Shown: piece by piece, positions 18,236 through 27,715 of the stretch
Layout: every line of letters begins with the position of its first letter
How positions within the stretch are numbered: the first letter of the stretch is position 1
Assembly: GCF_003086355.1 (NCBI RefSeq)
Contig: NZ_CP031733.1
Span: 124,001 to 188,000 of the forward strand
DNA from: Streptococcus chenjunshii
Lineage (GTDB): Bacteria; Bacillota; Bacilli; Lactobacillales; Streptococcaceae
Direction of reading: 5' to 3'
DNA: 64,000 bases
The notes under the pieces: model-generated
Seen by the model: the letters and a program-made list of their open reading frames with translations, nothing else
Databases searched by the model: none
Told to the model about the DNA's origin: nothing
Program-made: the position numbers and the translations under genes

Positions 18236-18341
18236 GAACACGGCCTGAAAGCTCGGCAAAAGACAGCCCTCCTAGAGTCTTTGGGGACTCGGCGGTCAGG
18301 CTCCTATTTTTCAGCCGCTTTCTTAACGGCCTTTGTATCTT
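18236..18341 (+). repeat. Structured intergenic element, copy B (levD leader)
   Basis: Starts GAACACGGCCTGA and ends AACGGCCTTTGTATCTT six bases before the levD Shine-Dalgarno AAAGGAG. P1 is GAAAGC..CGGC with GCCG..CTTTC; P3 is GAGTC/GACTC. Stem sequences differ from copies A, C and E while the end motifs, TCCTAGA and TCCTATTTTT are kept. Confidence 0.7.
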
Positions 18342-18360
18342 GATTAAAGGAGATGGTGCA

Positions 18361-18795
18361 ATGAAATATTTAGTACTGGTGAGCCATGGTGGCTTTGCGG
18401 CCGGTCTAAAGACATCTTTGGCTATGTTTGCAGCAGATAAGATCGACCAAGTGATTGCTGTCGGGCTTGAGGACGGGAAGTCGGTTGACGATTTTGCGGC
18501 AGATTTCAGAGAAGCAGTGTCTGTGGTACAGGATGCTGACTCAGTAGTTCTTTTAGCCGATATTGTCGGCGGCAGTCCTCTGACTACAGCCTGCGGTGTG
18601 CTTAGTGATTTGGGCAAATTGGACAGCGCTCTTGTCCTTGGCGGTATGAATCTGCCGATGGCTCTGAGTTCTCTCGTCATGAAAGACAGTCTGACAGGTG
18701 CAGATTTTATAAACGCTGTTTTACCGGAAGCACAGGCTGCTTTGCAGGAGTTTAAAGTGGCGGATGATGGCGAAGAAGCCGAAGATGACATTTAA
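18361..18795 (+). CDS. levD: Mannose-family PTS EIIA (LevD)
   Basis: 144-aa EIIA-Man domain protein. The phosphorylated His9 lies in LVSHGGFA; later VVLLADIVGGSPLTTAC and LGGMNLPMAL are family motifs. The ATG at 18361 (AAAGGAG upstream) is preferred over 18340, which lies in the leader element. It is a stand-alone EIIA with its own EIIB gene, as in the S. mutans fructose/mannose levDEFG system. It passes phosphate from HPr to LevE. Confidence 0.9.
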   Translation: MKYLVLVSHGGFAAGLKTSLAMFAADKIDQVIAVGLEDGKSVDDFAADFREAVSVVQDADSVVLLADIVGGSPLTTACGVLSDLGKLDSALVLGGMNLPMALSSLVMKDSLTGADFINAVLPEAQAALQEFKVADDGEEAEDDI

Positions 18796-18832
18796 AAAAT
18801 ATTTTTACATTATATAAAGGAGAAAAACAAAC

Positions 18833-19327
18833 ATGTCAGTATCATTTGTACGTATCGATGACCGGATGATTCATGGTCAGACAGTTACCCGCTGGGCCAA
18901 GGAATATCCTTGTGACGGCTTGATTGCTGTAAATGATGCAGCAGCGGCCAATAAGGTTTTAACTCAGGCTTATAAAGGTGCATCAGATAAAAAAACCTTC
19001 GTCTGGACGGTAGATGCCTTTGGTCAAAAGTCGCAAAAGGTTTTGGACTCTGATACACGTTATTTTGTCATTACTAAAAATCCAATTGATATGAAAAAAA
19101 TATTAGTTGATCAGGGGTTTGTTCCAGATGGGGTAAAAGAAATCATTGTCGGTCCGGCAAATGATCGGCCCGGCGCAGTCAAGCTGGGGAATAATCAGTC
19201 CATTACTCAAGAGGAAGCAGAAGCTTTAGAAGCCATTGAAAAAGCTGGCTATAAGGTGAAATTCCAATTGCTGCCCGATGTGTCTATCGGCTACTGGTCA
19301 GATTTTAAATCAAAATTTGGTTTTTAA
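18833..19327 (+). CDS. levE: Mannose-family PTS EIIB (LevE)
   Basis: 164-aa EIIB-Man protein with the phosphorylated His14 in RIDDRMIHGQTVTRWAK near the N-terminus, followed by the ILVDQGF...EIIVGPANDRPGAVKLGNN region typical of the family. Transfers phosphate from LevD to the incoming sugar at the LevF-LevG channel. Unusually, a 160-nt structured element separates it from levF. Confidence 0.92.
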   Translation: MSVSFVRIDDRMIHGQTVTRWAKEYPCDGLIAVNDAAAANKVLTQAYKGASDKKTFVWTVDAFGQKSQKVLDSDTRYFVITKNPIDMKKILVDQGFVPDGVKEIIVGPANDRPGAVKLGNNQSITQEEAEALEAIEKAGYKVKFQLLPDVSIGYWSDFKSKFGF

Positions 19328-19340
19328 AACTATATTAATG

Positions 19341-19504
19341 AACTGAATGCGGCCTAAACGCTGAGGGAAAAAAAGACGCAATCGTTGGAGGCGTCAGCGA
19401 CTTACGAGTGTGGCTACTCTGTGAGTATAAAACTTCCTAGAAACTAAAGTTTCTTCGTCAGTTTTCCTATTTTCCCATTGCGTTCTTGACGGCCTTTGTA
19501 TCTT
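19341..19504 (+). repeat. Structured intergenic element, copy C (between levE and levF)
   Basis: Longest copy, with an enlarged middle arm. P1 AACGC..GGGAAAA pairs with TTTTCCC..GCGTT; P2 GACGC/GCGTC; P3 AGAAAC/GTTTCT. It ends GACGGCCTTTGTATCTT, six bases before AAAGGAG of levF. Lying inside an operon between PTS subunits, it could adjust levFG expression relative to levDE. Confidence 0.7.
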
Positions 19505-19521
19505 ATTTAAAGGAGTTTATT

Positions 19522-20370
19522 ATGACAATATCTTGGTTGCAGGCAGCTCTTTTAGGGCTATTTGCTAGTTTGTCTTCGATGCCCGGTATGGGCGGTTCAA
19601 GTATTGGGAACTATACTTTGGGACGGCCTCTGGTCGGTGGTTTGGTCTGCGGTATTATTCTTGGTGATCTTAAAACAGGAATTGTCTGCGGGGTAGCCAT
19701 GCAATTGGTTTATATTGCTCTTGTAACTCCCGGCGGAACCGTGTCGGCTGATGTCCGTGCTGTTTCTTATATCGGTATTCCGCTGGCTATGGTTGCTATA
19801 CGTTCTCGAGGAATTGATGTGGATTCCTCAGGAGCAGCAGATTTAGCTAAATCGATGGGGACTTTAGTTGGAACGATTGGTACCGTCCTCTTTTATGGAA
19901 CGGCGACTTTAAACTTGGCTTGGCAGCATATTGGCTGGCGTGCCGTTGAGAAGGGAGAGTTTAAACGGCTTTACACTGTTGACTGGGGTCTTCCTTGGAT
20001 TTCGCACTTACTTTTTTCGTTTCTGCCGACCTTCATTATGTGTATGTTCGGCGCTTCAGCTGTAAAAGCCTTGCAAGAAGCACTGCCTATGGATGGTCTT
20101 GCGATGAAAACCCTCTTTACAGTAGGGGCATTGCTTCCTTGTGTCGGGATTGCTATCTTGTTGAAGCAAATAGTTGAGAAAGCAACTGATTTTATTCCGT
20201 TCTTTGTCGGCTTTACTTTAGCAGCTTCATTAGGACTTAATCTGGTATCATGTGCTGTCATTTCACTGATTTTTGCCTTCTTATTCTATGAAATTGATAT
20301 GGTTAGACTTAGAGGCACAGCAGCTGTTTCCGGTTCTGATTATGATGACGATGATGAGGAGGATATTTAA
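19522..20370 (+). CDS. levF: Mannose-family PTS EIIC (LevF)
   Basis: 282-aa membrane channel subunit, from the ATG with AAAGGAG upstream; the upstream in-frame ATG at 19486 lies inside element C and is rejected. Family features: LFASLSSMPGMGGSSIGNYTLGRPLVGGLVCGIILGDLKTG and QLVYIALVTPGGTVSADVRAVSYIGIP. The C-terminus ends in an acidic Asp/Glu run. Abuts levG with no gap. Confidence 0.92.
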   Translation: MTISWLQAALLGLFASLSSMPGMGGSSIGNYTLGRPLVGGLVCGIILGDLKTGIVCGVAMQLVYIALVTPGGTVSADVRAVSYIGIPLAMVAIRSRGIDVDSSGAADLAKSMGTLVGTIGTVLFYGTATLNLAWQHIGWRAVEKGEFKRLYTVDWGLPWISHLLFSFLPTFIMCMFGASAVKALQEALPMDGLAMKTLFTVGALLPCVGIAILLKQIVEKATDFIPFFVGFTLAASLGLNLVSCAVISLIFAFLFYEIDMVRLRGTAAVSGSDYDDDDEEDI

Positions 20371-21207
20371 ATGGCAGACGTTAAAAAAATATCAAAAAAG
20401 ACACTGGTTAAATCATTTCATCATTGGTATTACGGACATTTAACCTGTTTTTCACAGGAACACATGCAGACTTTTGGTTATCTGACTTCTATGCTTCCTA
20501 TTGTGGAAGAGCTTTACGATCAAAAGGATGACCAAAAGAAATCCATGCAGACCTATACCGCTTTCTTTAACACTGAACCACAGCTGGGCAGTTTGATTGT
20601 CGGTGTGACTGCTGGTTTAGAAGAAGCCCGGGCCAATGGGGAACCAGTGGACGATGAGACTATTAATGGAATGCGGGCCGGTTTGATGGGACCGATTGCC
20701 GGTATAGGTGATTCACTAGTTGTTGGAACACTGATTCCTATCCTTTTGGGCGTAGCTTTGGGCCTGTCTAATGGCGGATCGCCGGTTGGTGCGATTTTCT
20801 ACATTATCGTCTGGAATCTGCTGGCTTATTTTGGAATGCGTTTTGCTTATTTCAAGGGATATGAGCTGGGGGATAAGGCCGTTGAATTTTTGGTTGGGCC
20901 TCAAGGTCAAGCTATCCGCAAAGCTATTGCTATTGTCGGTGGTATGGTTATCGGTGGTGTTGCAGCAACTTGGGTATCAGTAACGACAGCCTTCCAGTTA
21001 AAAGATAGAACAGGCGAAGCCTTCTTGGTGCTTCAAGATCAATTTGATGCTGTTTATCCGGGACTTTTAACGGCCTTATTCATTGTTTTTTGCTGGTGGC
21101 TGATGGCTCGGAAAAATCTTTCACCAATTAAAGTGATGCTGCTTTTGGTTGTGATTGCCTTTGTTGGTGTTTTAGTCGGATTCTTCAATCCAGGCCTGTC
21201 TTATTAG
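20371..21207 (+). CDS. levG: Mannose-family PTS EIID (LevG)
   Basis: 278-aa EIID: HHWYYGHLTCFSQEHMQTFGYLTSMLPIVEELYD, FFNTEPQLGSLIVGVTAGLEEARANGEPVDDETINGMRAGLMGPIAGIGDSLVVGTLIPI is the diagnostic EIID region, followed by C-terminal membrane helices. With LevF it forms the transport channel for fructose/mannose-type sugars. Its ATG follows the levF stop directly. Confidence 0.94.
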   Translation: MADVKKISKKTLVKSFHHWYYGHLTCFSQEHMQTFGYLTSMLPIVEELYDQKDDQKKSMQTYTAFFNTEPQLGSLIVGVTAGLEEARANGEPVDDETINGMRAGLMGPIAGIGDSLVVGTLIPILLGVALGLSNGGSPVGAIFYIIVWNLLAYFGMRFAYFKGYELGDKAVEFLVGPQGQAIRKAIAIVGGMVIGGVAATWVSVTTAFQLKDRTGEAFLVLQDQFDAVYPGLLTALFIVFCWWLMARKNLSPIKVMLLLVVIAFVGVLVGFFNPGLSY

Positions 21208-21248
21208 AGACTGCCTGACTTTCATAAATTAAAGAGAAGAGGTAAGCA

Positions 21249-21539
21249 ATGACAAAACAGGAAATGGTTCAAGGATATGAAGAAGAAATTAATTATCAGA
21301 AACATATGCTTGAAAATTTAGGACGCTGGTTCTCCTTGTTTTTTATCCTTGCAAGTATCGGTATCGTTCTATATTATTTCTTTTCAGCCAGCCTTTTTGG
21401 TTTGGTTACAGGACTTATCTTAACTTCTTTAGGAATTTTAGGAATGCTGATTTTCGGCTATGGCATCTACAAAGGACGGCTTAATGTGCAGAAGGTCATC
21501 GCTGACTTTGAGCTAAAATTAAGCCATTTGCAAAAATAA
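21249..21539 (+). CDS. levX: LevX-like small membrane protein
   Basis: 96-aa protein with two hydrophobic segments (about residues 29-48 and 51-72) flanked by charged, possibly coiled-coil ends. It takes the position of levX after levG in S. mutans; function unknown. An AGAGAAGAGG ribosome-binding region precedes the ATG and a strong terminator follows the gene. Confidence 0.65.
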   Translation: MTKQEMVQGYEEEINYQKHMLENLGRWFSLFFILASIGIVLYYFFSASLFGLVTGLILTSLGILGMLIFGYGIYKGRLNVQKVIADFELKLSHLQK

Positions 21540-21544
21540 AAGAC

Positions 21545-21600
21545 CTTTTTCTGAAAAGCGATAATCTCCAGCTTTTCAGAAAAAGTGTTTTTTTATTTTT
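21545..21600 (+). terminator. Rho-independent terminator of levDEFGX
   Basis: Fifteen-base perfect stem CTTTTTCTGAAAAGC / GCTTTTCAGAAAAAG with an 11-base loop, followed by TGTTTTTTTATTTTT. Confidence 0.9.
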
Positions 21601-21807
21601 AAATTAATATCTGAAAGATAATTCTTTTCGGCAAAAAGAGTAAAGCCAACCATGATTTAGCAATGCTTGTTTCTGTTCTATTTTAAATGTATTGGGAAGA
21701 ATATAGTAAATGTGGTATAATAAATCCAGACAAAGAAAACGCTTTCTTTTCGGGCTGACTTGCTGAAGATTAGGCGGCAACTGCATCTAAGAGATAAGAG
21801 GTGAGCG

Positions 21808-22593
21808 ATGAAACTATCTGAGCTGGTTCTGGATAACTACACAAAATTAAACGAAACCGATTTGCTTATTTGGAATTATATAGCTGCTCATAAGGAGGAA
21901 GTATCTCAGCTGACTATCAATGATTTAGCACAAAAGACTAATGTTTCGCGTACAACTATCTCACGTTTTGTCCGTAAAATTAAGCTGAGAGGCTACAGTG
22001 AACTGAAAGTCCTTTTGCGGTTAGAACAGGAAAGTCTAAATTCTTTTGATACAAAAGTATTCGATTTCACATGCGATTCTCTCATTCAATATATTGATAA
22101 CCAAAAACATAAGAATTATAAAACGGTCTGTCAGCTGATTTATCAGGCTAAGCGTGTTTTTGTTTACGGATCAGGTGATGTTCAGATGTCTGTGGCTAAG
22201 CAGATTAAACGTATGTTCACATCGGCTAAGGAAGTTATTTATGATTTTGCAGGGACAACTTTTGACCATGCAATGTATGAAGTTTTTACTGAAAAAGACG
22301 TGATTATAATGATTTCGCTCAGCGGCAATAGCAAAAAAGTAGTTGAGATTGCCCGCCGCCTAAAACTTCTGGGAGTTAAGATTATTTCAATCACTGAGTT
22401 CAAAAATAATCAGCTGGCTGAATTCAGCGATGAAAATTTATATATTGATTCGATAAATTTGAATTTTTTGCAGAATCATCCTAATTATAAAATTACAATG
22501 CCCTATTTTTTATTAGCTGAGTTGCTTTTTATTCAGTATGCAATCTATAAAAATGAGCAGCTTCTACTGCAAGGCAAAAAAGAAATATTATGA
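21808..22593 (+). CDS. RpiR/MurR-family transcriptional regulator
   Basis: 261 aa: N-terminal HTH-6 domain (about 1-75; LAQKTNVSRTTISRFVRKIKLRGYSELK) and a C-terminal SIS sugar-phosphate-binding domain (FVYGSGDVQMSVAKQIKRMF, VIIMISLSGNSKKVVEIARRLK). Located before an alpha-glucoside PTS and a GH4 enzyme, which it probably controls in response to a phosphorylated disaccharide. GAGGTGA precedes the ATG. Confidence 0.87.
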   Translation: MKLSELVLDNYTKLNETDLLIWNYIAAHKEEVSQLTINDLAQKTNVSRTTISRFVRKIKLRGYSELKVLLRLEQESLNSFDTKVFDFTCDSLIQYIDNQKHKNYKTVCQLIYQAKRVFVYGSGDVQMSVAKQIKRMFTSAKEVIYDFAGTTFDHAMYEVFTEKDVIIMISLSGNSKKVVEIARRLKLLGVKIISITEFKNNQLAEFSDENLYIDSINLNFLQNHPNYKITMPYFLLAELLFIQYAIYKNEQLLLQGKKEIL

Positions 22594-22595
22594 TA

Positions 22596-22624
22596 AAAAT
22601 TCACACAAGTTGTGAATTTTTTTT
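22596..22624 (+). terminator. Terminator after the RpiR gene
   Basis: AAAATTCACA / TGTGAATTTT hairpin with a short loop and a run of T. Confidence 0.75.
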
Positions 22625-22651
22625 AGTTGCAGGGAAAAATCCCAAATGCTT

Positions 22652-22689
22652 TAAAAGCGCTTGCAAAACCATGTTTGGCATTGTACTAT
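22652..22689 (+). promoter_or_regulatory. Promoter with overlapping cre for the alpha-glucoside operon
   Basis: TAAAAGCGCTTGCA (22652-22665) resembles a CcpA site. It overlaps a -35 TTGCAA (22661), followed after 17 bases by TACTAT (22684). A cre covering the -35 would give catabolite repression. Confidence 0.6.
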
Positions 22690-22848
22690 TGTCACAGAAG
22701 GTACCTGAAAGATAATAACTGAAAACCAAAACTAAATGCAGAGAAGAGCAGGTGTCTGCAGATCAAAATCTGGACTGCTTCTTGTTTATATCCTGTATTG
22801 AAACGCCGGCTTTCATATCTTAATAAAAGAAAGGAGCGTCAAATTGTT

Positions 22849-24426
22849 ATGATGAAAAAAATTCAACGTCTGGGCGGCGCAATGTTCACTCCGACGCTGT
22901 TGTTTGCTTTTTCCGGTATTATGGTAGGGCTGTCAATAATTTTCACGAATCCAAATTTAATGGGAAGTTGGGCAAATTCTGATCATGTTTGGTATCGTTT
23001 TTGGCAAGTTATCTCTGCAGGAGCATGGATGATTTTCTTACAGCTGCCGGTCTTATTTGCTCTGGCTTTGCCTATCTCTCTTGCAAAGAAGCAACAGGGA
23101 CGAGCCTGTTTGGAGGCAATGGCAACTTATCTGACCTTTAATTATTTTGTTAATGCTATGTTGACACAGTGGGGGTCGTTCTTTGGTGTGGATATTAGTG
23201 CAAAGGCTGGCACAGGTTCTGGTTTAACGATGATTGCCGGTATCAAGACCTTGGATACAGGAATGGTTGGAGCACTATTTATTTCTGGTATTGTCGTTTG
23301 GCTGCATAACCGTTATTTTGACAAAGAACTGCCGGAGACACTGAGCATTTTTAGGGGATCTACCTATGTTGTAGCTCTTGCTTTCTTTGCGATGATTCCT
23401 ATCGCCTTTCTGACTTGTGTTGGCTGGCCGCTTATCCAAGATGGTATACGAAGCATGCAGGGCTTCTTTATTAACAGTGGTTCCTTGGGCATTTGGGTGT
23501 ATGGCTTTCTGCAAAAAATTCTCATCCCTACTGGACTTCACCACTTCATCTATGCCCCCTTTACTTATGATAATGCTATTGTTCAAGGTGGGACATCCGC
23601 TTACTGGGCAACCCATCTGCACGAATTTGCCACATCATCATCCAGTTTAAAAGAACTTTTTCCCATCGGCTTTTCCTTATCTGGTATGGCTAAGATTTTT
23701 GGATCTGTTGGTGTTGCAGGAGCTTTTTATGTGACTGCACGTCCGGAAAAGAAAAAACGGGTTCTTGCGCTCATGATCCCTGCAACTTTAACGGCAGTCT
23801 TAACAGGTATTACAGAACCGCTTGAATTCACCTTTCTCTTTATTTCACCATTTCTGTTTGCCGTTCATGCTTTGTTAGATGCTACTTTACAAGCTTTGGC
23901 TTTTACTTTTGGTATTGTTGGTGATTTTGGCGGGGGGATTATAAACTGGATTTTCCTAAATTGGCTGCCTTTAGGCTATTATCATTGGCCGACCTATCTT
24001 ATACAAATCATCATGGGACTGGTCTTTACGGTGATTTGGTTTGCTGTCTTTGTTTTCTTGATCCGCCGTTTTAACATGAAAACACCAGGTCGTGAAGATG
24101 ATGATGAAGAAACTAAACTCTACAGTAAGGACGATTATCTGACTAAAAAGGATAGCACCGTTGATACCAATAAATCAGCAACTATGATTCAAGCTGAGAA
24201 ATACTTAGCTTTAATGGGAGGTGCTGCCAATATTGCCGATGTAACAAACTGTGCCACACGTTTACGTGTAACAGTAAAAGATGAAACGAAGTTAGGCAGT
24301 GAAGCTGCTTTTAAAGCTGCCGGAGCTCACGGTTTAGTACACAGCGGCAAAGCTGTCCAAGTTATAGTTGGTCTTGATGTTCCTTACGTCAGAGATGATT
24401 TTGAAAGTTTATTGATCGTTAAATAA
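22849..24426 (+). CDS. PTS EIICB, alpha-glucoside (maltose) type
   Basis: About 525 aa. The EIIC domain of the GlvC/MalP class comes first (IQRLGGAMFTPTLLFAFSGIMVGLSI, then many helices; GLHHFIYAPFTYDNAIVQGGT), followed by an acidic linker and a C-terminal EIIB with the phosphorylated Cys in TNCATRLRVTVKD. No EIIA domain, so it borrows one. The ATG at 22849 or 22852 is used because the upstream in-frame ATG-less extension has no ribosome-binding site. The substrate is probably an alpha-glucoside such as maltose, since a GH4 enzyme follows. Confidence 0.88.
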   Translation: MMKKIQRLGGAMFTPTLLFAFSGIMVGLSIIFTNPNLMGSWANSDHVWYRFWQVISAGAWMIFLQLPVLFALALPISLAKKQQGRACLEAMATYLTFNYFVNAMLTQWGSFFGVDISAKAGTGSGLTMIAGIKTLDTGMVGALFISGIVVWLHNRYFDKELPETLSIFRGSTYVVALAFFAMIPIAFLTCVGWPLIQDGIRSMQGFFINSGSLGIWVYGFLQKILIPTGLHHFIYAPFTYDNAIVQGGTSAYWATHLHEFATSSSSLKELFPIGFSLSGMAKIFGSVGVAGAFYVTARPEKKKRVLALMIPATLTAVLTGITEPLEFTFLFISPFLFAVHALLDATLQALAFTFGIVGDFGGGIINWIFLNWLPLGYYHWPTYLIQIIMGLVFTVIWFAVFVFLIRRFNMKTPGREDDDEETKLYSKDDYLTKKDSTVDTNKSATMIQAEKYLALMGGAANIADVTNCATRLRVTVKDETKLGSEAAFKAAGAHGLVHSGKAVQVIVGLDVPYVRDDFESLLIVK

Positions 24427-24612
24427 TACTAAAAATTGGAAACAGAGGCGCGTCAATATCTGATTACTGTCATTTTCCTACGGCTTTCTGATCGAATTTG
24501 AAAATTGGAGAATGAGGGAAGCTATGATTTGAGACTCTGCCTCAATGCTTACCAGATCGTAGATGTCTGAGGGATGATTTAAAAAATAGCCTTTAAATGT
24601 TATTAGTGTTAT

Positions 24613-24693
24613 GTACGGGATGCGTCTGCGAAATCAAAGCTTTCGGACTTACCGTCTATTTTCCTTTTGCGTCCTTAACGGTCTTTGTATCTT
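24613..24693 (+). repeat. Structured intergenic element, copy D (variant, in tandem with E)
   Basis: Variant subfamily: ACGG near the start, outer stem GGATGC/GCGTCC, inner hairpin GTCTGCGAAA with TTTCGGAC, then CTTACCGTC and the common end AACGGTCTTTGTATCTT. A 9-base linker leads to copy E. The inner hairpin sequence recurs in the array at 37.4-37.6 kb. Confidence 0.6.
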
Positions 24694-24702
24694 ATTGGAA
24701 TT

Positions 24703-26160
<1,458 letters not shown>

Positions 26161-26170
26161 GCTTGTTAAA

Positions 26171-26207
26171 GCAGAAGCTGGGACCAAGGAGTCTCAGCTT
26201 CGTTTGC
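26171..26207 (+). terminator. Terminator after the GH4 gene
   Basis: Ten-pair stem AAGCTGGGAC / GTCTCAGCTT (one G-T) inside a weaker outer GCA/TGC pairing, followed by a T-rich stretch. Confidence 0.65.
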
Positions 26208-26216
26208 TTTATAAAT

Positions 26217-26350
26217 AAGATACAGACCGCTAAGAAAGCGATTGAAAATAGGGATTGGCTGATGTGCAGCAAGGAAGAGCCCCACAGAGCGGTCGCATTG
26301 TAAATCGCTGACCTTCTAAGATACATTTTTTCTGAGCTTTCAGGCCGTAC
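26217..26350 (-). repeat. Structured intergenic element, copy F (reverse orientation)
   Basis: Read on the minus strand it starts ACGGCCTGAAAGC near 26348 and ends AGCGGTCTGTATCTT at 26217, with CCTATTTT before the 3' stem and P1 GAAAGC/GCTTTC. A second GTATCTT on the same strand at 26361-26368 suggests a tandem remnant upstream. No minus-strand gene follows, so this copy is an orphan pointing at the 3' end of the GH4 gene. Confidence 0.55.
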
Positions 26351-26512
26351 TTACTTCCGATAAGATACAGGATTATCTTAGCCAGGTGTGAGAAGGTGCC
26401 GGTGATATGATACAGTGAAGGATATGGACACCAACTAAAAACAGAAGAGTGAAGGAAAACGACTTTTTAAAAACGTGATTTTTGTTCGCTCTTTTCATTA
26501 AAGGACAGAATA

Positions 26513-27667
26513 ATGAACAAAAAGAGAGACATATTTGCTTTAGTACAACTTTTTTCCTACATTAGCTTTGGTTTGTGCATGACAGCCTTGATTCCTTTTA
26601 TGGCAGATTTAGGCTATAATTCTTACCAAAGAGGCTATGCTCTCTCAGGCTACGCTGTGCTCAATATTGTCTTGCAGCTGATATTTGGGTATTTATCAGA
26701 TAAATGGAGTACAGCAAAATGGATTACTTTGGTTTCAATGCTGATTTTTGTGCTTGCCGCTGCTAGACTATTTACTTGGGAAGAACCATCTTTTTTTCTG
26801 TTATTAGGGCTCGTTTCAATTTCCGGAGGCTTTTTAAACTGTCTCTGCGGTCTTCAGGATACTTGGGCGATCGGAATTAACCCGTATTTTCGTAAAAAAT
26901 TATCAATTTTAAAAGCTTTTGGTTCTGTCGGCTGGGCTTTGGGCAGCATGGGAGGTGCTTTGTTTCTCCCCAAGTTTGGTTATCGCGGAATTGGTCTGCT
27001 TATCGCAGGATTAGGTTTCTGGGTTTTAGTTATGATGTTTTTTCTTCCAGATATTGCCAAATTTGATAAAAAATCAACAGTTTCGGGCAAAGATTTAATA
27101 GGCTTTTTCCGAATAAAAGCCTATATCATGCTGTTGCTGATTTTATTCTCCCTTTATGCAATGGTAGTGGCTAACACCAGTTTGGTAGTCGATAAAATGC
27201 TGTTTTTAGAGGCAAGCCGCATCGAAATTTCGTTAAAATGGGGAATGGGAGCTGTTTTGGAAATTCCAATGTATCTTTTTAGTATGCGTTTTATCAATAA
27301 GTACGGAGCCTTGGCTATGTTAAAGGCAAGTGCTGTTGTCTCAGCTCTGCAGTTTTTGCTGTTTGCCTTAGCACAGCATAGCTTTTTGATTGTTTTAATT
27401 TGTATCTTACAAGTATTTACGACACCTATCATTTTGATTAGCTCCAAATGGCTTATTGCTGATTTGATACCACCCCATCTTAGCAGCAGCGGACAGCTGC
27501 TAGCACTTAGCTTGTATATGGGGCTGTCATCGCTTTTTATTCCTCTCTTAAGCGGTGTTATGGGACTGAATCTTGGCTATTCCTTAAGCTTAGCCCTGTT
27601 TTCCCTGTTTGGTTTGCTGGCCTTTGTGCTATGTTTATTTTTAGAAAAGGAGCTGCATTCGAAATAA
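26513..27667 (+). CDS. MFS transporter (LacY-like/MFS_1-like group)
   Basis: 384 aa with about 12 hydrophobic helices. Loop 2-3 has GYLSDKWSTAKW, related to the MFS motif A region. The overall pattern (short MNKKRDIFALVQLFSYISFGL start; DTWAIGINPYFRKKL; FGSVGWALGSMGGALFLPKFGYRGIGL) resembles oligosaccharide:H+ or nucleoside:H+ symporter-like MFS proteins. Location after the alpha-glucoside genes hints at a sugar or glycoside, but the substrate is unknown. Its 3' end lies 49 bases from an IS30-type element. Confidence 0.78.
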   Translation: MNKKRDIFALVQLFSYISFGLCMTALIPFMADLGYNSYQRGYALSGYAVLNIVLQLIFGYLSDKWSTAKWITLVSMLIFVLAAARLFTWEEPSFFLLLGLVSISGGFLNCLCGLQDTWAIGINPYFRKKLSILKAFGSVGWALGSMGGALFLPKFGYRGIGLLIAGLGFWVLVMMFFLPDIAKFDKKSTVSGKDLIGFFRIKAYIMLLLILFSLYAMVVANTSLVVDKMLFLEASRIEISLKWGMGAVLEIPMYLFSMRFINKYGALAMLKASAVVSALQFLLFALAQHSFLIVLICILQVFTTPIILISSKWLIADLIPPHLSSSGQLLALSLYMGLSSLFIPLLSGVMGLNLGYSLSLALFSLFGLLAFVLCLFLEKELHSK

Positions 27668-27715
27668 GGTGCAAAAAAGTAGAGTTGATTTTTCTGAATT
27701 TGCTAAATTTCAAGT

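Noticed and set aside
18162..18791. 209-codon minus-strand frame
   Set aside because: Shadow of levD and its leader element; Ser/Ala/Pro-rich mirror composition and no matching family.
19486..19521. N-terminal extension of levF
   Set aside because: Falls inside structured element C and upstream of a clear AAAGGAG; EIIC proteins start at the MTISW-type position.
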